Shown here piece after piece: positions 1-10,222 of a DNA stretch of 64,000 nt. Source of the stretch: Unio delphinus (taxonomy: Eukaryota > Mollusca > Bivalvia > Unionida > Unionidae); assembly GCA_029339505.1 (NCBI GenBank), contig JAQISU010000193.1:2077501-2141500 (forward strand). The letters are read 5' to 3'. Position 1 is the first letter of the stretch. Each line of letters opens with the position of its first letter. The notes beneath the pieces are model-generated. The model saw nothing but the letters and a program-made list of their open reading frames with translations, was not told the DNA's origin and ran no database searches. Position numbers and translations under genes: made by a program.

Positions 1-1065
1 CTATTCTTTCTTGTAGTATACTAATCTTAAATTTAGCGATAAGTGTCCATGTGGTTATATTCACATAGGAAGCTCGTGACTGATAACCGTGACTTTTCGC
101 GACTCCAAGGCTAGTAATCCCCCACAATTCGTGACGTACAATTAACTGAGTCTTGTTGGAATATTAAGGACATACTTACCGTTCCGGTGACCCAAGTGAT
201 AAAAGCGACCGCCTCGGATGTGGGAGTTTGCGGGTTCGAACCAGACTTTAAAATAGTACTAACCGATACCAGGCTAGTTAGTCACCATTAAGAGTTTAGT
301 GTTAGGACGTTTTAGACAACATCATAAACTGCCTCACTGCTGTGAATGGTTGTTTGTGATTTGGATTTTTAACGTGGCTTTAACAATGTTTCAGTCATAT
401 CTAACTGGAAGCATTGTTAACCCTGGCTTATAATAGCATTCCATGTGAGGGCCAGGGTGTATATGTTATGTGATACTAATTAGGCCTAAGCCATTGAGGA
501 TAACTAGATCTGCCATCATATTATGCTACGGCAGATCTAAGTCAATGGAGTTCGCCGATGAATAAACTTTATACTCAGATTTACTTAATACCGATATACA
601 TTTCGTAATAACAAGAAAATGTTTCTGGAAATCACGGATGTTTTGTTAGGAAATCGGTTCTACATTGTTCGTGTACTAAGCTTTCGTTATTTCATTGCTT
701 GTTAGATATGATAACGTTATACTTTGCAACATTTTAAACGTATTTGTTGACTTTTCAGGCTACACGTTTTATCTTGACTTGTGCATGAAAGAATTGCACT
801 TTGGTGCAGAATCAATTCGGAAGATTTAAAAATGCGTGTCACCTATATATGTCAGTATACCTTTTAATACCTTATAATATATATAAATTACTTTATGTGT
901 GTTATGATTCTAAATTATTTATGAAGTAACTTGACTGGCATGAATAGCAAGTTATATAGCATGAAATACATGTCCAAACGAGATTTTTTAACTTGTTCAT
1001 GAACGTCATAAATAGAGGAACAATCATACCTATTGATATTTTGTTTATACCCTAAAGATTTCATA
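1..1065. repeat. Long direct repeat, left copy
   Basis: This block matches 61052-62135 in the same orientation with scattered substitutions and small indels. Similarity runs from the first base of the window, so the repeat may begin further left, and it fades near 1065. It contains a tRNA-derived SINE (about 183-430). No credible gene is present. It is either an interspersed repeat family or a segmental duplication. Confidence 0.8.
183..430 (+). mobile_element. tRNA-derived SINE (diverged)
   Basis: A tRNA-like head carries a recognisable pol III B-box (GGGTTCGAACC, 232-242) and a weaker A-box near 190-200. The body shares the CATTAAGAG(T/G)TTAGTGTT stretch with the SINEs at 29822 and 41885. 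Ends are approximate. The matching copy inside the repeat at 61052 means this SINE was present before the block was duplicated. Confidence 0.6.
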
Positions 1066-2316
1066 TATTTACCTATATTTAGTTTTGGGAATGCATGATA
1101 CTTTTGTGCGTTTCTTACAGTGTGTGATATTTTGTGGGAAATACTTATTAATGTATCAGTATGCAATATTATGTGTAACTAAAAATGACCAACATGTACA
1201 AACCAACGAAACGGATATGAGGTCTACGATAGCGTCAATTTAAACGTTGTAGGGCTTATATACACAAAACACTTATGTATTAGCATAAACTAGGTGAAAG
1301 TAGATATTAAGAAAAAATACATTAATGAAGATGTATGTTTTAGTAGTGAAAAACAAGATATACAAATACATATTGGGATAGATTGAGGAACATATCTGCG
1401 AGTATAAGATATGTGGCTGACCTGGAAGTGACTGTTGCGCTTTGTCAGGGTTCTAGTATGTTACACAGATGTCATCTAGACCTGGCTGTACAGAGGAGGC
1501 ACATACGCTGACCGAGATGGAGAGCTTGATCTCGGGTTCATTAGCCCAGTTTTCAAACATTGTGAGTAGTAAAACTGCATATAGACGAAATGCAACTCCG
1601 GTGTCAGTAGTTTTTCCTCACAACTCCATCGACCTTTAATAAACCTGTTCTCAATTCAATTGAGTAGTAAATAATCCATTTCCTTCATTACTATATCCCA
1701 ATCCAATTTGTCGTACTCGGACGCTCTCTTTATTTCAGCTATGACTTCCTGTATCACGGCTCCAGTAACTTAATTTGCCGACTTGAGGGTGATTATTTGT
1801 ATTTTAACTTGCATTCGATACTGGACGACTTTGAGTCACAATTATCGCCAATGATGCAGTATGATGTTCATTGGATATTCACTTAGTACATGGCTTCGGT
1901 CAAATTTATGATATCAGCCCACGTATACACTATTTTGCAGAAAGGTTTAACAATTCTCAATCTAAAGGCATCTGAGACTTATGCATATCAATCACTGAAC
2001 CAGGAAACTTCCAGACTTTAATATGATGATAGGACTCGACAAGACGTCTTTGATAAATGTTGGTATTAGAATGGATAATAAATGATGTTTAGATATTTTT
2101 ATGATTAGTATATATTTAATTCCGTATTTGGTGGAGAAATATATAAATGGATTATTAAACATGTTTGTAATAAATGTCGACTAAAAGAAGATGAATTATA
2201 TAGTTCTGATAAATAAACATTTTTGGTAGATAGAGATATGTATGTATTTGGCAGTATAGTTATCTTTATAAACATTTTGATTCCTATACCAAAACTAGGT
2301 ACCTGATGATTACTCT
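1066..2316. other. No gene seen
   Basis: AT-rich unique-looking sequence up to the insertion site of element 1. I see no coding signal, RNA gene or repeat structure. Confidence 0.5.
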
Positions 2317-2321
2317 CAACG

Positions 2322-2647
2322 AGCAGCAGAGAGGGTGAACCCTACAACGTTTTTAGACAAAATTTTGATTGAATTCTTAAAACGAGCCTTCCTACGATTT
2401 CATTTTAACCAAAAAAAAATGTCTCAGGGGCAAACCCTACAACGTTTTCAGACAAAAAACTGATTGAAATTTTAACGAGCCTTCCCTACGAAATCTCATT
2501 TTAACTAAAAAAATGAAAACGGAGACTTTTACGATTTTTTAATTAATTTTGGTCGCAACGATGTGGTCATCACCCTCTCTGCTGCTAAAGTTTTCAGTTC
2601 TGGGTTAATAATTCTTTTACGATTTCAACCGAATATTTGATCCAGTC
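2322..2647. repeat. Left terminal inverted repeat, element 1
   Basis: Pairs with 16951-17277. The outer end is AGCAGCAGAGAGGGTGA (2322-2338). The exact reverse complement of this 17-mer recurs inside at 2570-2586, so the outer 265 bp is itself a fold-back unit. Two diverged direct subrepeats of about 100 bp lie within (about 2336-2430 and 2430-2510). The 3' end of the ATPase gene (stop at 2625) lies inside the TIR. Confidence 0.93.
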
Positions 2648-3335
2648 CGATACGATATCGTGTCCGAGGATCATGTAGATTTATTGTTGCGAATCCATGC
2701 GGAGTCGACTGAGCATGACTAAAGAAATCTCGAAATTGATTGAAGTCCACATCAGAGCACCATGTCTACCAAATATTTCTAAGATTATGAGTATCAACTC
2801 CGTTGAATACAGCAAGAATATTGCAGTTATCTCTGATGACTTATGGAACCTGAGTGTAGCGTTGAGTGACATATATCACGTCAGTGTTTTTATGCCTGCC
2901 TCTGGAAAAGATCCTAGCAGGATTTTTTTGTTTATCTAACATTATATCGTCGTATACGACTAAATTGTTAATATCTCCATCAATATCATCAATACTCGGT
3001 GCTTCATCGATATCGGTTATAAAATCAATGGCGTTCTCACCCTTAATTTCTGATGCATTCTCGTTAAAATCCTTTAACACTTCATAACATCGTTGATCAT
3101 CTACGCTAGGGGCAATTAAATACAACTTATCCCACTTCATCCATCTCATTATTAAATTGAGCAACAATTGCGTTTTACCGGATCCAGATGGCCCGATTAT
3201 AATCATCCGGATAGAGTTTGGTAGCGCTGCATGATGCTTAATTGGTTCTCTTGTTTTAGTCGCCGAACCAGACTTGATATCAGACTCAATGATCAAAGTC
3301 AGTCCCGACCCGGTTGAAGAACCAATAAACGCCAT
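2625..3335 (-). pseudogene. Genome-packaging ATPase (FtsK/HerA-type), element 1
   Basis: Polinton A32-like ATPase, which in the family pumps viral DNA into capsids. Walker A is intact (GPSGSGKT), a Walker B-like VVYDD follows about 75 residues later, and the sensor-like YVTQRYTQ is present. Two in-frame nonsense codons lie near 2847 and 2777, where element 2 has Lys and Gln codons. Reading then continues to the family-like C-terminus and stop at 2625 inside the TIR. The open frame runs upstream to an ATG at 3335, but the first 30 or so residues are antisense to the PLA2 gene. That start is probably an artefact of a deletion of about 0.2 kb relative to element 2. The true start was near 3240 or has been lost. 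Confidence 0.85.
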
Positions 3336-3522
3336 TGATAAGGCCTGTCACCTTCATGATGTTGCTTATAAAAGCAGCAATTTGCAACACAGGCATCTAG
3401 CAGATGTGAAATTAATTCATGCGTTAAATGCTATTCCTGATAAATCCTTCAAAGAAAAATTGGCTTCCTTTTTAATAAAATCGGCTATGAAAAGTAAATT
3501 GATGTTAGGTGCCGGTAATTAA
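3274..3522 (+). pseudogene. PLA2-like virion protein remnant, element 1
   Basis: Encodes the C-terminal part of a phospholipase A2-like domain. It has the catalytic-helix pattern CHLHDVAY (the canonical form is CxxHDxxY) and the following polar helix. Compared with 26191-26684 in element 2, the N-terminal zinc ribbon and the calcium loop are missing because of a deletion, and a frameshift lies near 3317. In parvoviruses and adintoviruses such domains help particles leave endosomes. Here the enzyme would be inactive. The integrase starts 5 bp downstream. Confidence 0.75.
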
Positions 3523-3526
3523 TAAT

Positions 3527-4472
3527 ATGGAATCAATTTATTATTCCCCAAGAGGATACTGGAGGGGTAAATCAGCAGTCCATAAACTCGCTAGCGCTGC
3601 AAAAGTGAAAAAAACCACTGCGGCTAATTGGTTATCCAAACAGGCACTATGGCAAATTTATCTACCACCGCCTAAACAGATTAATTTATCGCATTTTGAT
3701 GTGACCGTTCCTAATGAAGTTCATCAGGCTGATATATTATTTCTGCCACATGATCGTGGTTACAAATACGCTTTAACCGTAGTTGATATTGCAAGTCGAT
3801 ACAAAGAAGCAGAACCGTTAAAAACAAAATCAGCCACTGAAGTCGCTTCTGCATTTGAAAGGATTTATCGACGAGGTCCTCTGCACTGGCCAAATCTATT
3901 GCAGGTTGATCCTGGCAAGGAATTTCGGTGTGCAGTGTTATCTACAATGAAACATCATAATGTCACCATACGACGAGGGCATACTGCGCTACATCGCGAT
4001 CAGGCCATTGTAGAACGATTTAATCGGACGATTGCTGAGCGGTTATTTGGATATCAATACGCAAAAGAATTCATTCAAGAAAAGCGATCCCGTGAATGGG
4101 TCAAAAGGTTACCAGCTGTGATTACCGCACTGAATAATGAGATTACTAGAACAATCAACATGAAACCTAGCAACGCTATTAAAAAAAAAGTCTATACCCG
4201 TACAACCACAAAAAGATTTCAAAGAACCAATTATTGGTAGTAATGTCACTGTTAGGTACTTTTACGAACCAGGAGAGCTTGAAGGTGGCAGAAAAAGGGC
4301 TACTGATCCTATTTGGAGTGTTACTGCACACAAGATATCTAGTATAACACGATCAACTGGTAGACCTCCAATCTATAAACTGTATTCAACTGCCCCTCAG
4401 CGGGGTTTTACTCGACAACAACTACAGGTAATTCCCGAGGATACTCAATTGCCACCGCATGGTCTTAACTAG
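3527..4472 (+). pseudogene. Retroviral-type (rve) integrase, element 1
   Basis: DDE integrase of Polintons, which inserts the linear genome. Catalytic residues seen: D in QADILFL, D in QVDPGKEF and E in AIVERFNRT, with about 34 residues between the second D and E. An N-terminal helix-turn-helix-like region precedes the core. After an A-run near 4181-4189 the frame shifts. The C-terminal chromo/SH3-like region (YEPGELEGG, ATDPIWS, then PEDTQLPP) continues in another frame to TAG at 4470-4472. This is a single homopolymer indel in an otherwise well-kept gene. It converges on the HNH/polymerase gene with overlapping stops. Confidence 0.9.
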
Positions 4473-4716
4473 CACCGTTGCGTCTATTGCACTCAAGACA
4501 AGTCAACATCACATTGTTTCTGACATGACCGAGATTGTTATTTTTTCTGTCTACGGTGAATTGGCGAGGATCCTTATCCGAATACTGCCAACGCATTATA
4601 CAATTGCAACTCGCGCAGTGATTATTCTGTTGTTTCTTCAGCGTAATTATTAATTCAGCATCAATATCAAATTCTCGTTGTTTTTTTTGTCCTGTTGTTT
4701 CTAACCGGAGAGTTTT
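4465..4716 (-). pseudogene. HNH nuclease domain, 3' part of the polymerase-helicase gene, element 1
   Basis: The open frame lacks any ATG ahead of the domain. It shows a zinc-type HNH pattern: CASC, then QFTVDRKNN, GHVRNNVML and CLECNRR. It lies one nucleotide out of frame with the helicase end at 4701. Element 2 has the same domain directly after the helicase tail in the helicase frame, broken only by a TAG. I infer that it was the C-terminal domain of the polymerase-helicase polypeptide, with the 4701 stop and an indel near 4690 being secondary. The stop (plus-strand TTA, 4465-4467) lies just inside the integrase 3' end. Confidence 0.72.
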
Positions 4717-6539
4717 TTATCAATAATTTTAACATCAATATCATCCATTGTTGTGTCATTATCATCGAAAACAATTTTTCGAAGCTGATTTATTCTTCGT
4801 ACTCTGGATACTGCGAGATAGACTAAATTCGACCATTCGATGTGATTATCCACCATCCAAACAATTGTATCCGATATAGTCAATCCCTGTGAAGAATGTA
4901 TTGTTGCTGCGTATCCTAGCGTCCACGGGGATTTATTAGCACGCAATGCATTTTCGACGACGCTGATATCAACCAGCACAATATCATTTAATACAAGAAT
5001 TTGTTTTTCACTCTGTCCTGGAATATCAACTTCAATGTTCTGTTTTCGTGTATCCGATGGCCTATAACAAAGGGGTACTGGAAGCGTTGCAAATTTTTCT
5101 TTATGCAGTTCAAACAACTTCATCTGAAGTGTGTCCCTGACTATTTTTCTACTTGCAATTATCAAATCATTTGGTCTCCATGTTTCCCAGAAATCATTCA
5201 TTGGAGTTTCTGAAATCACTTCACGCGCTATTTCGCATTGGATTTTATCCGGTTGTAATCTAATTAGCGCTTTGAATTCTCGTAATCGTTCATCAATTGA
5301 TCTATAATCAGTGGTAATTTCTTCATAATAGTCTACAAAACCCCTTAGCCATTCATGTGGAGATGCACCGACAAATGGTGGTGGTTGGCCATGATCACCG
5401 CACATGACGACTTTTGTGTTTTTGTTTAACAACCACTCGAGAAATGTTTGTAATACATCTAATGACACTGTGCATATTTCATCCCAAATTATGATTTCAG
5501 GAATGAATTTATCACCCATACGCTCAGGAGTCCATTTGTCACCCTTCCATCGAAAGAAACTATGGTAAGTACAGGCATTTACCCCTCGCTGTATCATCTC
5601 TCTGGCGAGTCTGTGAGTCAGTGTTAACACAATCATGGTTGACCGACGAAATAATTCAATTGCACGAGTTGTCTTTCCTGACCCACCACAACCGTTTAAA
5701 TAAACTGTCTTGTATTTACATACTGGATCAGATACCGGTGGTGCATTAGAAAATTCTGATTGAATTTCAATACGGTTACAACAAAGATATTTATCATCCA
5801 TGGCGACGTCTGCGGATTCACAATACTCAGGTAGCATCTCCTTTTTAAATCGCCAACGCCCCCAATTTTCTTCGGGATCTGTGAATTTAGCTACAGCTGA
5901 TTTGTACTTATTGTGTATATACATCGAATCAGTGGCCACTCTAACCGCGGTATTAGGAAATCTATTTATCATCGAAAATAGATTAATAGAAGCATAGGCT
6001 AGCATAGACGATCTTAAATGTGTATACTGGGAATTATATCCATCACAGTAGGTAACAACCGTACCTAATTTCTCACCATTGGATAGAAAAGCATCTTTAC
6101 GGGATACAAGTTTTCCCTGTTTCATTAAATCCGTTACAATAAAATCGTATTCAGCGACGTCTATGATCAACCGCGAAGAATATTTTGCATTGTCGTATCG
6201 TCCACCCTGGGTAAATTTACCGATTATTCTTCGTCCAAAATCTTTTGCTTGTTCTTTTTTAATTTCAAATAACTTCTTAGACCGATTCATGATTTGTTCT
6301 TCATTGAAATCAGGGAATTGTTTTCGCTGTTCGCTGACTATTCTATCTAGATCGGGTTGTGGTAGCCAAACTTCTTTCTGAGCTCGATAGCATATAATAG
6401 CCTCCGAAACAATCAACGATATTAGCATACCACAATCAATCATATATCTCAATAGCACTATTGGCATCCAGTGTTTTTCAGATAGGTGTCTACCGAGCCA
6501 AACATAACTACACGGATGTAACCCTGTAGCTAATTCGAA
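4701..6539 (-). pseudogene. PolB palm C-terminal half fused to SF1 helicase, element 1
   Basis: Continues in frame from the polymerase segment after one TGA (6540-6542); element 2 has a Ser codon there. Residues near the start hold the polymerase palm with motif C as RVATDSMYI (the canonical form is DTDS). A complete superfamily 1 (Pif1/RecD-like) helicase follows: Walker A GCGGSGKTT, Walker B IIWDEI, motif III GDHGQPPP, motif V IHSSQGLT and motif VI LAVSRVRR. An internal ATG at 6467 opens 588 codons. The polymerase and helicase are one reading frame with no stop between motif C and Walker A. The TAG at 4701-4703 ends it ahead of the HNH domain. Expected role: replication of the linear genome with built-in unwinding. 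Confidence 0.88.
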
Positions 6540-8629
6540 TCATATCACACGAGCGAATCCGGTTAAATCAAAATCAGGCAATGGTCCATTAATCGCAACA
6601 CGAGTCATTTCATGCGTGGGGTGTCCAAATCGTTTGAAGTACTCAGCACATTCCCCATACCCGAGAAAACTTCCGGGATAACACGCGGCTATATCAATTG
6701 AAATCATACCATCACGTGAGTATTTCGTATTCCACAGTCCTCCATGACCAAATATGACGCAACTCAATTTAACATCCTCGAGAAAATCACTACGTGTTGG
6801 ACGCCATGAGTTTTTTTCTCTTGCGAAGTGAGCTACCACTGATGGAATAGTAAAACTATCCGTGAGTAGTTTTTCATGGAAACTCTCCGGTGAAAAATCA
6901 CTAGCGATTTTTCTCATTCTGTTATCTAATTCTTCAACGCGATATAATTCACCATTTGGTCTTACAAATTGATCGAATCCTATTTCGGGATCTTCATCAC
7001 TTCTAAGTAACCACACTGACACAGGATCATCTTTACACAACGCATGAATAGCGTCGAATAATTTCTCTTCATAGAAAACATCCCCGACGAACTCCTTAGG
7101 GATATATTTCACGGTTCGTTCTCGTGGAAATACTGTTACCGCAGGTGACCACGCGTGTTTGTTATGATCAATAATCTGTATTGGCGCTCCATTTTTGTTA
7201 TATTTCGGTTCGTATAAAACCTCTCCGGTTATCGTCATAACGGTTATTGGAAATCTTAATGATGTTTCTAATTTAGATATATCAGAAATCTTTGCACCGT
7301 GTTGTTTCACTGTCAGTTCCCATTTGGTTATTTTCCTACGTCGCAGATCAATTAGTTTATTTCCCCGGGACGCATTTGTGAAATGTTCTATTATTCGTTC
7401 TGCTACACAATTAAGCCCTGACGAATATTTCATAGGAGCTAGTTTTGCGATATCGGGTTTATCATTTAACGGATATATCCCATAAACCATTGCTGTTACG
7501 GGATAAGATCTTTCGTAGTATGGCTTATCGATTCCGGTTAGAATTCCTGGTTTGGAATCTCTACTTACAATGACAGCTTTTTTATTCTTGAGAATTGGTT
7601 CAAATTTATCCCTAATAATCCATTTGCCATCGACTTCGATAATGAATTTGATTCGGAAAAAATACTTTTTTTCCCCAACACGTGAAATTATCACTGCTGC
7701 TTTTTCATCATTCATGGTAGCGTCAACAACACCATCAATTCGAAATGTTGACCAACAATAAGATGCTCCATCACGCTTGAATTCATTCAAACAGTCTCTG
7801 ATTTTACTAATCATGGCTTTATCAAGAATTGTATTCTTTGGTGTATTAGAAACTATATCGAGATTGAATTGAGCATCTTTCCAGGGTAATCTCTTGGACG
7901 TTTTTTTTGGTTTATCGAGATTAAATTTAGGATTAATTTTTAATAATCTCTTAAACTCTTTCATGTTTCCGTCTATTAAACGTTTTTTTGGTTTATCGAG
8001 ATTAAATTTAGGATTAATTTTGTTACGTTTTTTGGGTTTATCGAGATTAAATTTAGGATTAATTTTGTTACGTTTTTTGGGTTTATCGAGATTAAATTTA
8101 GGATTAATTTTGTTACGTTTTTTGGGTTTATCGAGATTAAATTTAGGATTAATTTTGTTACGTTTTTTGGGTTTATCGAGATTAAATTTAGGATTAATCT
8201 TCAATAATCTCTTAAACTCTTTCATGTTTCCGTCTATTAAACGTTTTTTGGGTTTATCGAGATTAAATTTAGGATTAATCTTCAATAATCTCTTAAACTC
8301 TTTCATGTTTCCGTCTCTTGGACGTTTATTGGGTTTATCGAGATTAAATTTAGGATTAATTTTTAATAATCTCTTAAACTCTTTCATGTTTCCGTCTCTT
8401 GGACGTTTGAGATTAATTTTTAATAATCTCTTGTTACTTTTTTGGGTTTATCGAGATTAAATTTAGGATTAATCTTCAATAATCTCTTAAACTCTTTCAT
8501 GTTTCCGTCTATTGGACGTTTTTTTGGTTTATCGAGATTAAATTTAGGATTAATTTTCAATAATCTTTTAAACTCCTTATCAGCATTGAATTCAGCATTT
8601 TTCGAAGGCGTTCTCCTTAATTCCCTCAT
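6540..8629 (-). pseudogene. Protein-primed DNA polymerase B, N-terminal half, element 1
   Basis: The open frame 8387-6540 has 615 codons and ends at a premature TGA. Polymerase motif A is seen as DIAACYPGSF near its C-terminus. Upstream lies a long N-terminal region (possibly exonuclease and terminal-protein-like parts) that I cannot assign residue by residue. The likely true ATG is 8629, next to the bidirectional promoter. A frameshift in the repeat zone (about 8400-8420) separates it from 8387. The N-terminus carries ten copies of an NPKFNLDKP-containing repeat that element 2 lacks (see repeat entry). Lesions are therefore a frameshift in the repeats and one nonsense codon after motif A. 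Confidence 0.87.
7900..8577 (-). repeat. In-gene minisatellite expanding the polymerase N-terminus
   Basis: Ten copies of an NPKFNLDKP core on the minus strand. They come as short units of 45 bp and long units of 81 bp with an extra MKEFKRLLK segment. Both unit lengths are multiples of three, so the frame survives apart from one disturbed copy near 8400-8420. The peptide is strongly basic (KKR-rich). The homologous gene of element 2 has a single diverged MKEFERL start and no array. Confidence 0.93.
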
Positions 8630-8671
8630 GCTATAATTAAAACAAGCATTTAAATGAAGAATTTATATATA
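8630..8671. promoter_or_regulatory. Divergent promoter between polymerase and Cys-rich gene
   Basis: Only 42 bp separate the polymerase ATG (minus, 8629) from the next ATG on plus (8672). It holds TATAATTA and TATATATAAT tracts. The same spacing and the TATAATTAAAACA core are kept in element 2 (31389-31431), which argues for a compact two-way promoter. Confidence 0.6.
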
Positions 8672-9034
8672 ATGAATCACTGCAAGTGGCTTATGATTGG
8701 ATCAGTAACCCCGTGTAACAAATCATGCAGAAATGAGTTTTGTGGGTATCATATGCAAAGCTTTCGACGTGAAAGCCTTGGCCCGTTACCCTGCATACGA
8801 TGTGGGGTTGGGGTCATGGGAAAATCTCAGTTGTGTCTTAATTGCGGTGGTAAGCGATACAGGGAGTTGAAGCGTTATTATGATAAAAGAATAAAAAATG
8901 GACAATCAATCAGAAATTATGACCCTGAAAAAGTCCCTGACACTGACAACGTCCCTGACAAAATCATAAGAACTCCTCAAGACTACATCGAAAGATTCAT
9001 CATTGAACCAAACAATGAATTAGACAAACAATAG
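8672..9034 (+). CDS. Small Cys/His-rich zinc-binding protein, element 1
   Basis: A 120-residue protein with two putative zinc sites. The first is an N-terminal C-x-C-x-C-x-C-x-H cluster (residues about 4-25, ending FCGYH). The second is a CIRCG...CLNCG ribbon, followed by a basic stretch. Similar small Cys-rich proteins occur beside polymerase genes in Polintons, but their function is unknown. The ATG at 8672 is chosen because its context is conserved in element 2. An in-frame upstream ATG at 8654 is not conserved as coding. The frame is intact here and broken in element 2. Confidence 0.72.
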   Translation: MNHCKWLMIGSVTPCNKSCRNEFCGYHMQSFRRESLGPLPCIRCGVGVMGKSQLCLNCGGKRYRELKRYYDKRIKNGQSIRNYDPEKVPDTDNVPDKIIRTPQDYIERFIIEPNNELDKQ

Positions 9035-9048
9035 TATTATGTATACGA

Positions 9049-9543
9049 ATGAACCAAGAATTCAGACACCATCCCTTGATTACAAATTATGAAGCATCCA
9101 GTGATGGTGTTGTAAGGCACTGTAGACTGAAGAAACCAGTTGGTGCTGACAATGGTATGGGGTATTTGGTGTTCACTGTTAAGGGAAAGAAAACTTATCG
9201 CAATCATCGTTTCGTGTATGAATGCTTTTATGGATTGATCGAGCATGATTTTGTTATTGATCATATCGATTCTAATCCAAAGAACAATTCTTTATCAAAT
9301 CTGCAGGCTATCACACAAAGTGAGAATACCAAGCGAGGAGAAACTGGAAAATGCTCAAAAAAAGCGAGACCAGTAAAATCTTTGAATACAATAACTAACG
9401 AAGAAAAAATATTTCAATCAATATATGAAGCCGGCAAGTATTTCGATATTTGTAGAGCCTCAGTACGATTCGTTGCAGAGGGGATTTATCGATCGGCTAT
9501 TTCAAAAAGGACGGGACAAAAAGTTCAATTTAGTTATGTCTAA
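9049..9543 (+). CDS. NUMOD4-HNH homing-type endonuclease, element 1
   Basis: A 164-residue intact protein. Residues about 12-25 (NYEASSDGVVRH) match the NUMOD4 start. The HNH nuclease follows with HRFVYE, IDHIDSNPKNNSLSNL and QSEN. A C-terminal NUMOD1-like DNA-binding region follows (SIYEAGKYF). Such enzymes are free-standing homing endonucleases in phages and large viruses and cut DNA site-specifically. No intron or intein flanks it, so it may be domesticated or a selfish passenger. It starts 14 bp after the preceding stop. Confidence 0.85.
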   Translation: MNQEFRHHPLITNYEASSDGVVRHCRLKKPVGADNGMGYLVFTVKGKKTYRNHRFVYECFYGLIEHDFVIDHIDSNPKNNSLSNLQAITQSENTKRGETGKCSKKARPVKSLNTITNEEKIFQSIYEAGKYFDICRASVRFVAEGIYRSAISKRTGQKVQFSYV

Positions 9544-9587
9544 TGCGTCATATTTTTCATTTAGAAATATATCATTATTATAGAATA

Positions 9588-9944
9588 ATGAATTCTGAAA
9601 ACATGAATAGCATTTTATCCGAGATTTCAAAATTGAAAAGTTGGGATATTGAACTATCAGATGGGTTAAATCCTGATCAAATCATGTCTGATTTTCAGGA
9701 TATTGAATACGGAGTTAACAACAATAAATATATGCTACCAAAGAAGTATGCGCTCATCAAGAGAATTCAGAATTCTATTCGGGACTCTCTCGCATTTTCC
9801 AGTGACGTAAGTGTGTTTGCTCCGTTGTATTACATCGTAGAACGAATACGAAAAGAATTGGGGTACGAATACGAATTGAAAAAGGAGGTTAATTCTAAAG
9901 TTAGAAACCTACGGGCGTTAATTCAAGAAAATGAACAATTTTGA
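9588..9944 (+). CDS. Uncharacterised 118-aa protein, element 1
   Basis: I do not recognise the family. It is an acidic N-terminus followed by predicted helices, including QDIEYGVNNNKYMLPKKYAL. It has no Cys clusters, signal peptide or TM segment. The homologue at 33320-33679 conserves the central MSDFQDIE and KRIQNSI stretches, so this is a real gene and not a chance frame. ATG 9588 is chosen because conservation begins there. Confidence 0.65.
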   Translation: MNSENMNSILSEISKLKSWDIELSDGLNPDQIMSDFQDIEYGVNNNKYMLPKKYALIKRIQNSIRDSLAFSSDVSVFAPLYYIVERIRKELGYEYELKKEVNSKVRNLRALIQENEQF

Positions 9945-10095
9945 TTGACCATTTATCATTATTTGATTGTGACCGTCCCTCATAGAGATTTTAATTTTTT
10001 TTAGCATTTTTTGATTGATAATGTCAAAAACAGTGAAAATATTTCACACTGAATAAAAATTGATGGACGGTTCAGATTGATCAATAAAAACAACA

Positions 10096-10149
10096 ATGTG
10101 GAAAGTGTGGTATTAATTATTTTTATAAGGATTTCCACACTTTCCACAT
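10096..10149. repeat. Hairpin I (15-bp perfect stem)
   Basis: ATGTGGAAAGTGTGG (10096-10110) pairs perfectly with 10135-10149 around a 24-nt AT-rich loop that contains TATTAATTATTTTTATA. It is a sequence relative of hairpin II. Confidence 0.85.
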
Positions 10150-10222
10150 ACCTGATAGAAGGTGTCTCACGATGACATAACACTTCCACGGTGGTATTAA
10201 AACTCATATGACATGTCATAAA

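Noticed and set aside
2697..3087. Plus-strand frames within the ATPase gene
   Set aside because: The Walker A and B motifs and conservation are on minus; the plus frames are shadows.
4459..4653. Plus-strand open frame conserved in both elements (also 27620-27802)
   Set aside because: Conservation is explained by the HNH domain on the opposite strand, whose zinc and HNH residues are recognisable; the plus product has no family pattern.
7894..8460. 188-codon plus-strand open frame with repeated GLSRLNLGLI
   Set aside because: It is the antisense of the in-gene minisatellite in the polymerase; the conserved protein is on the minus strand.
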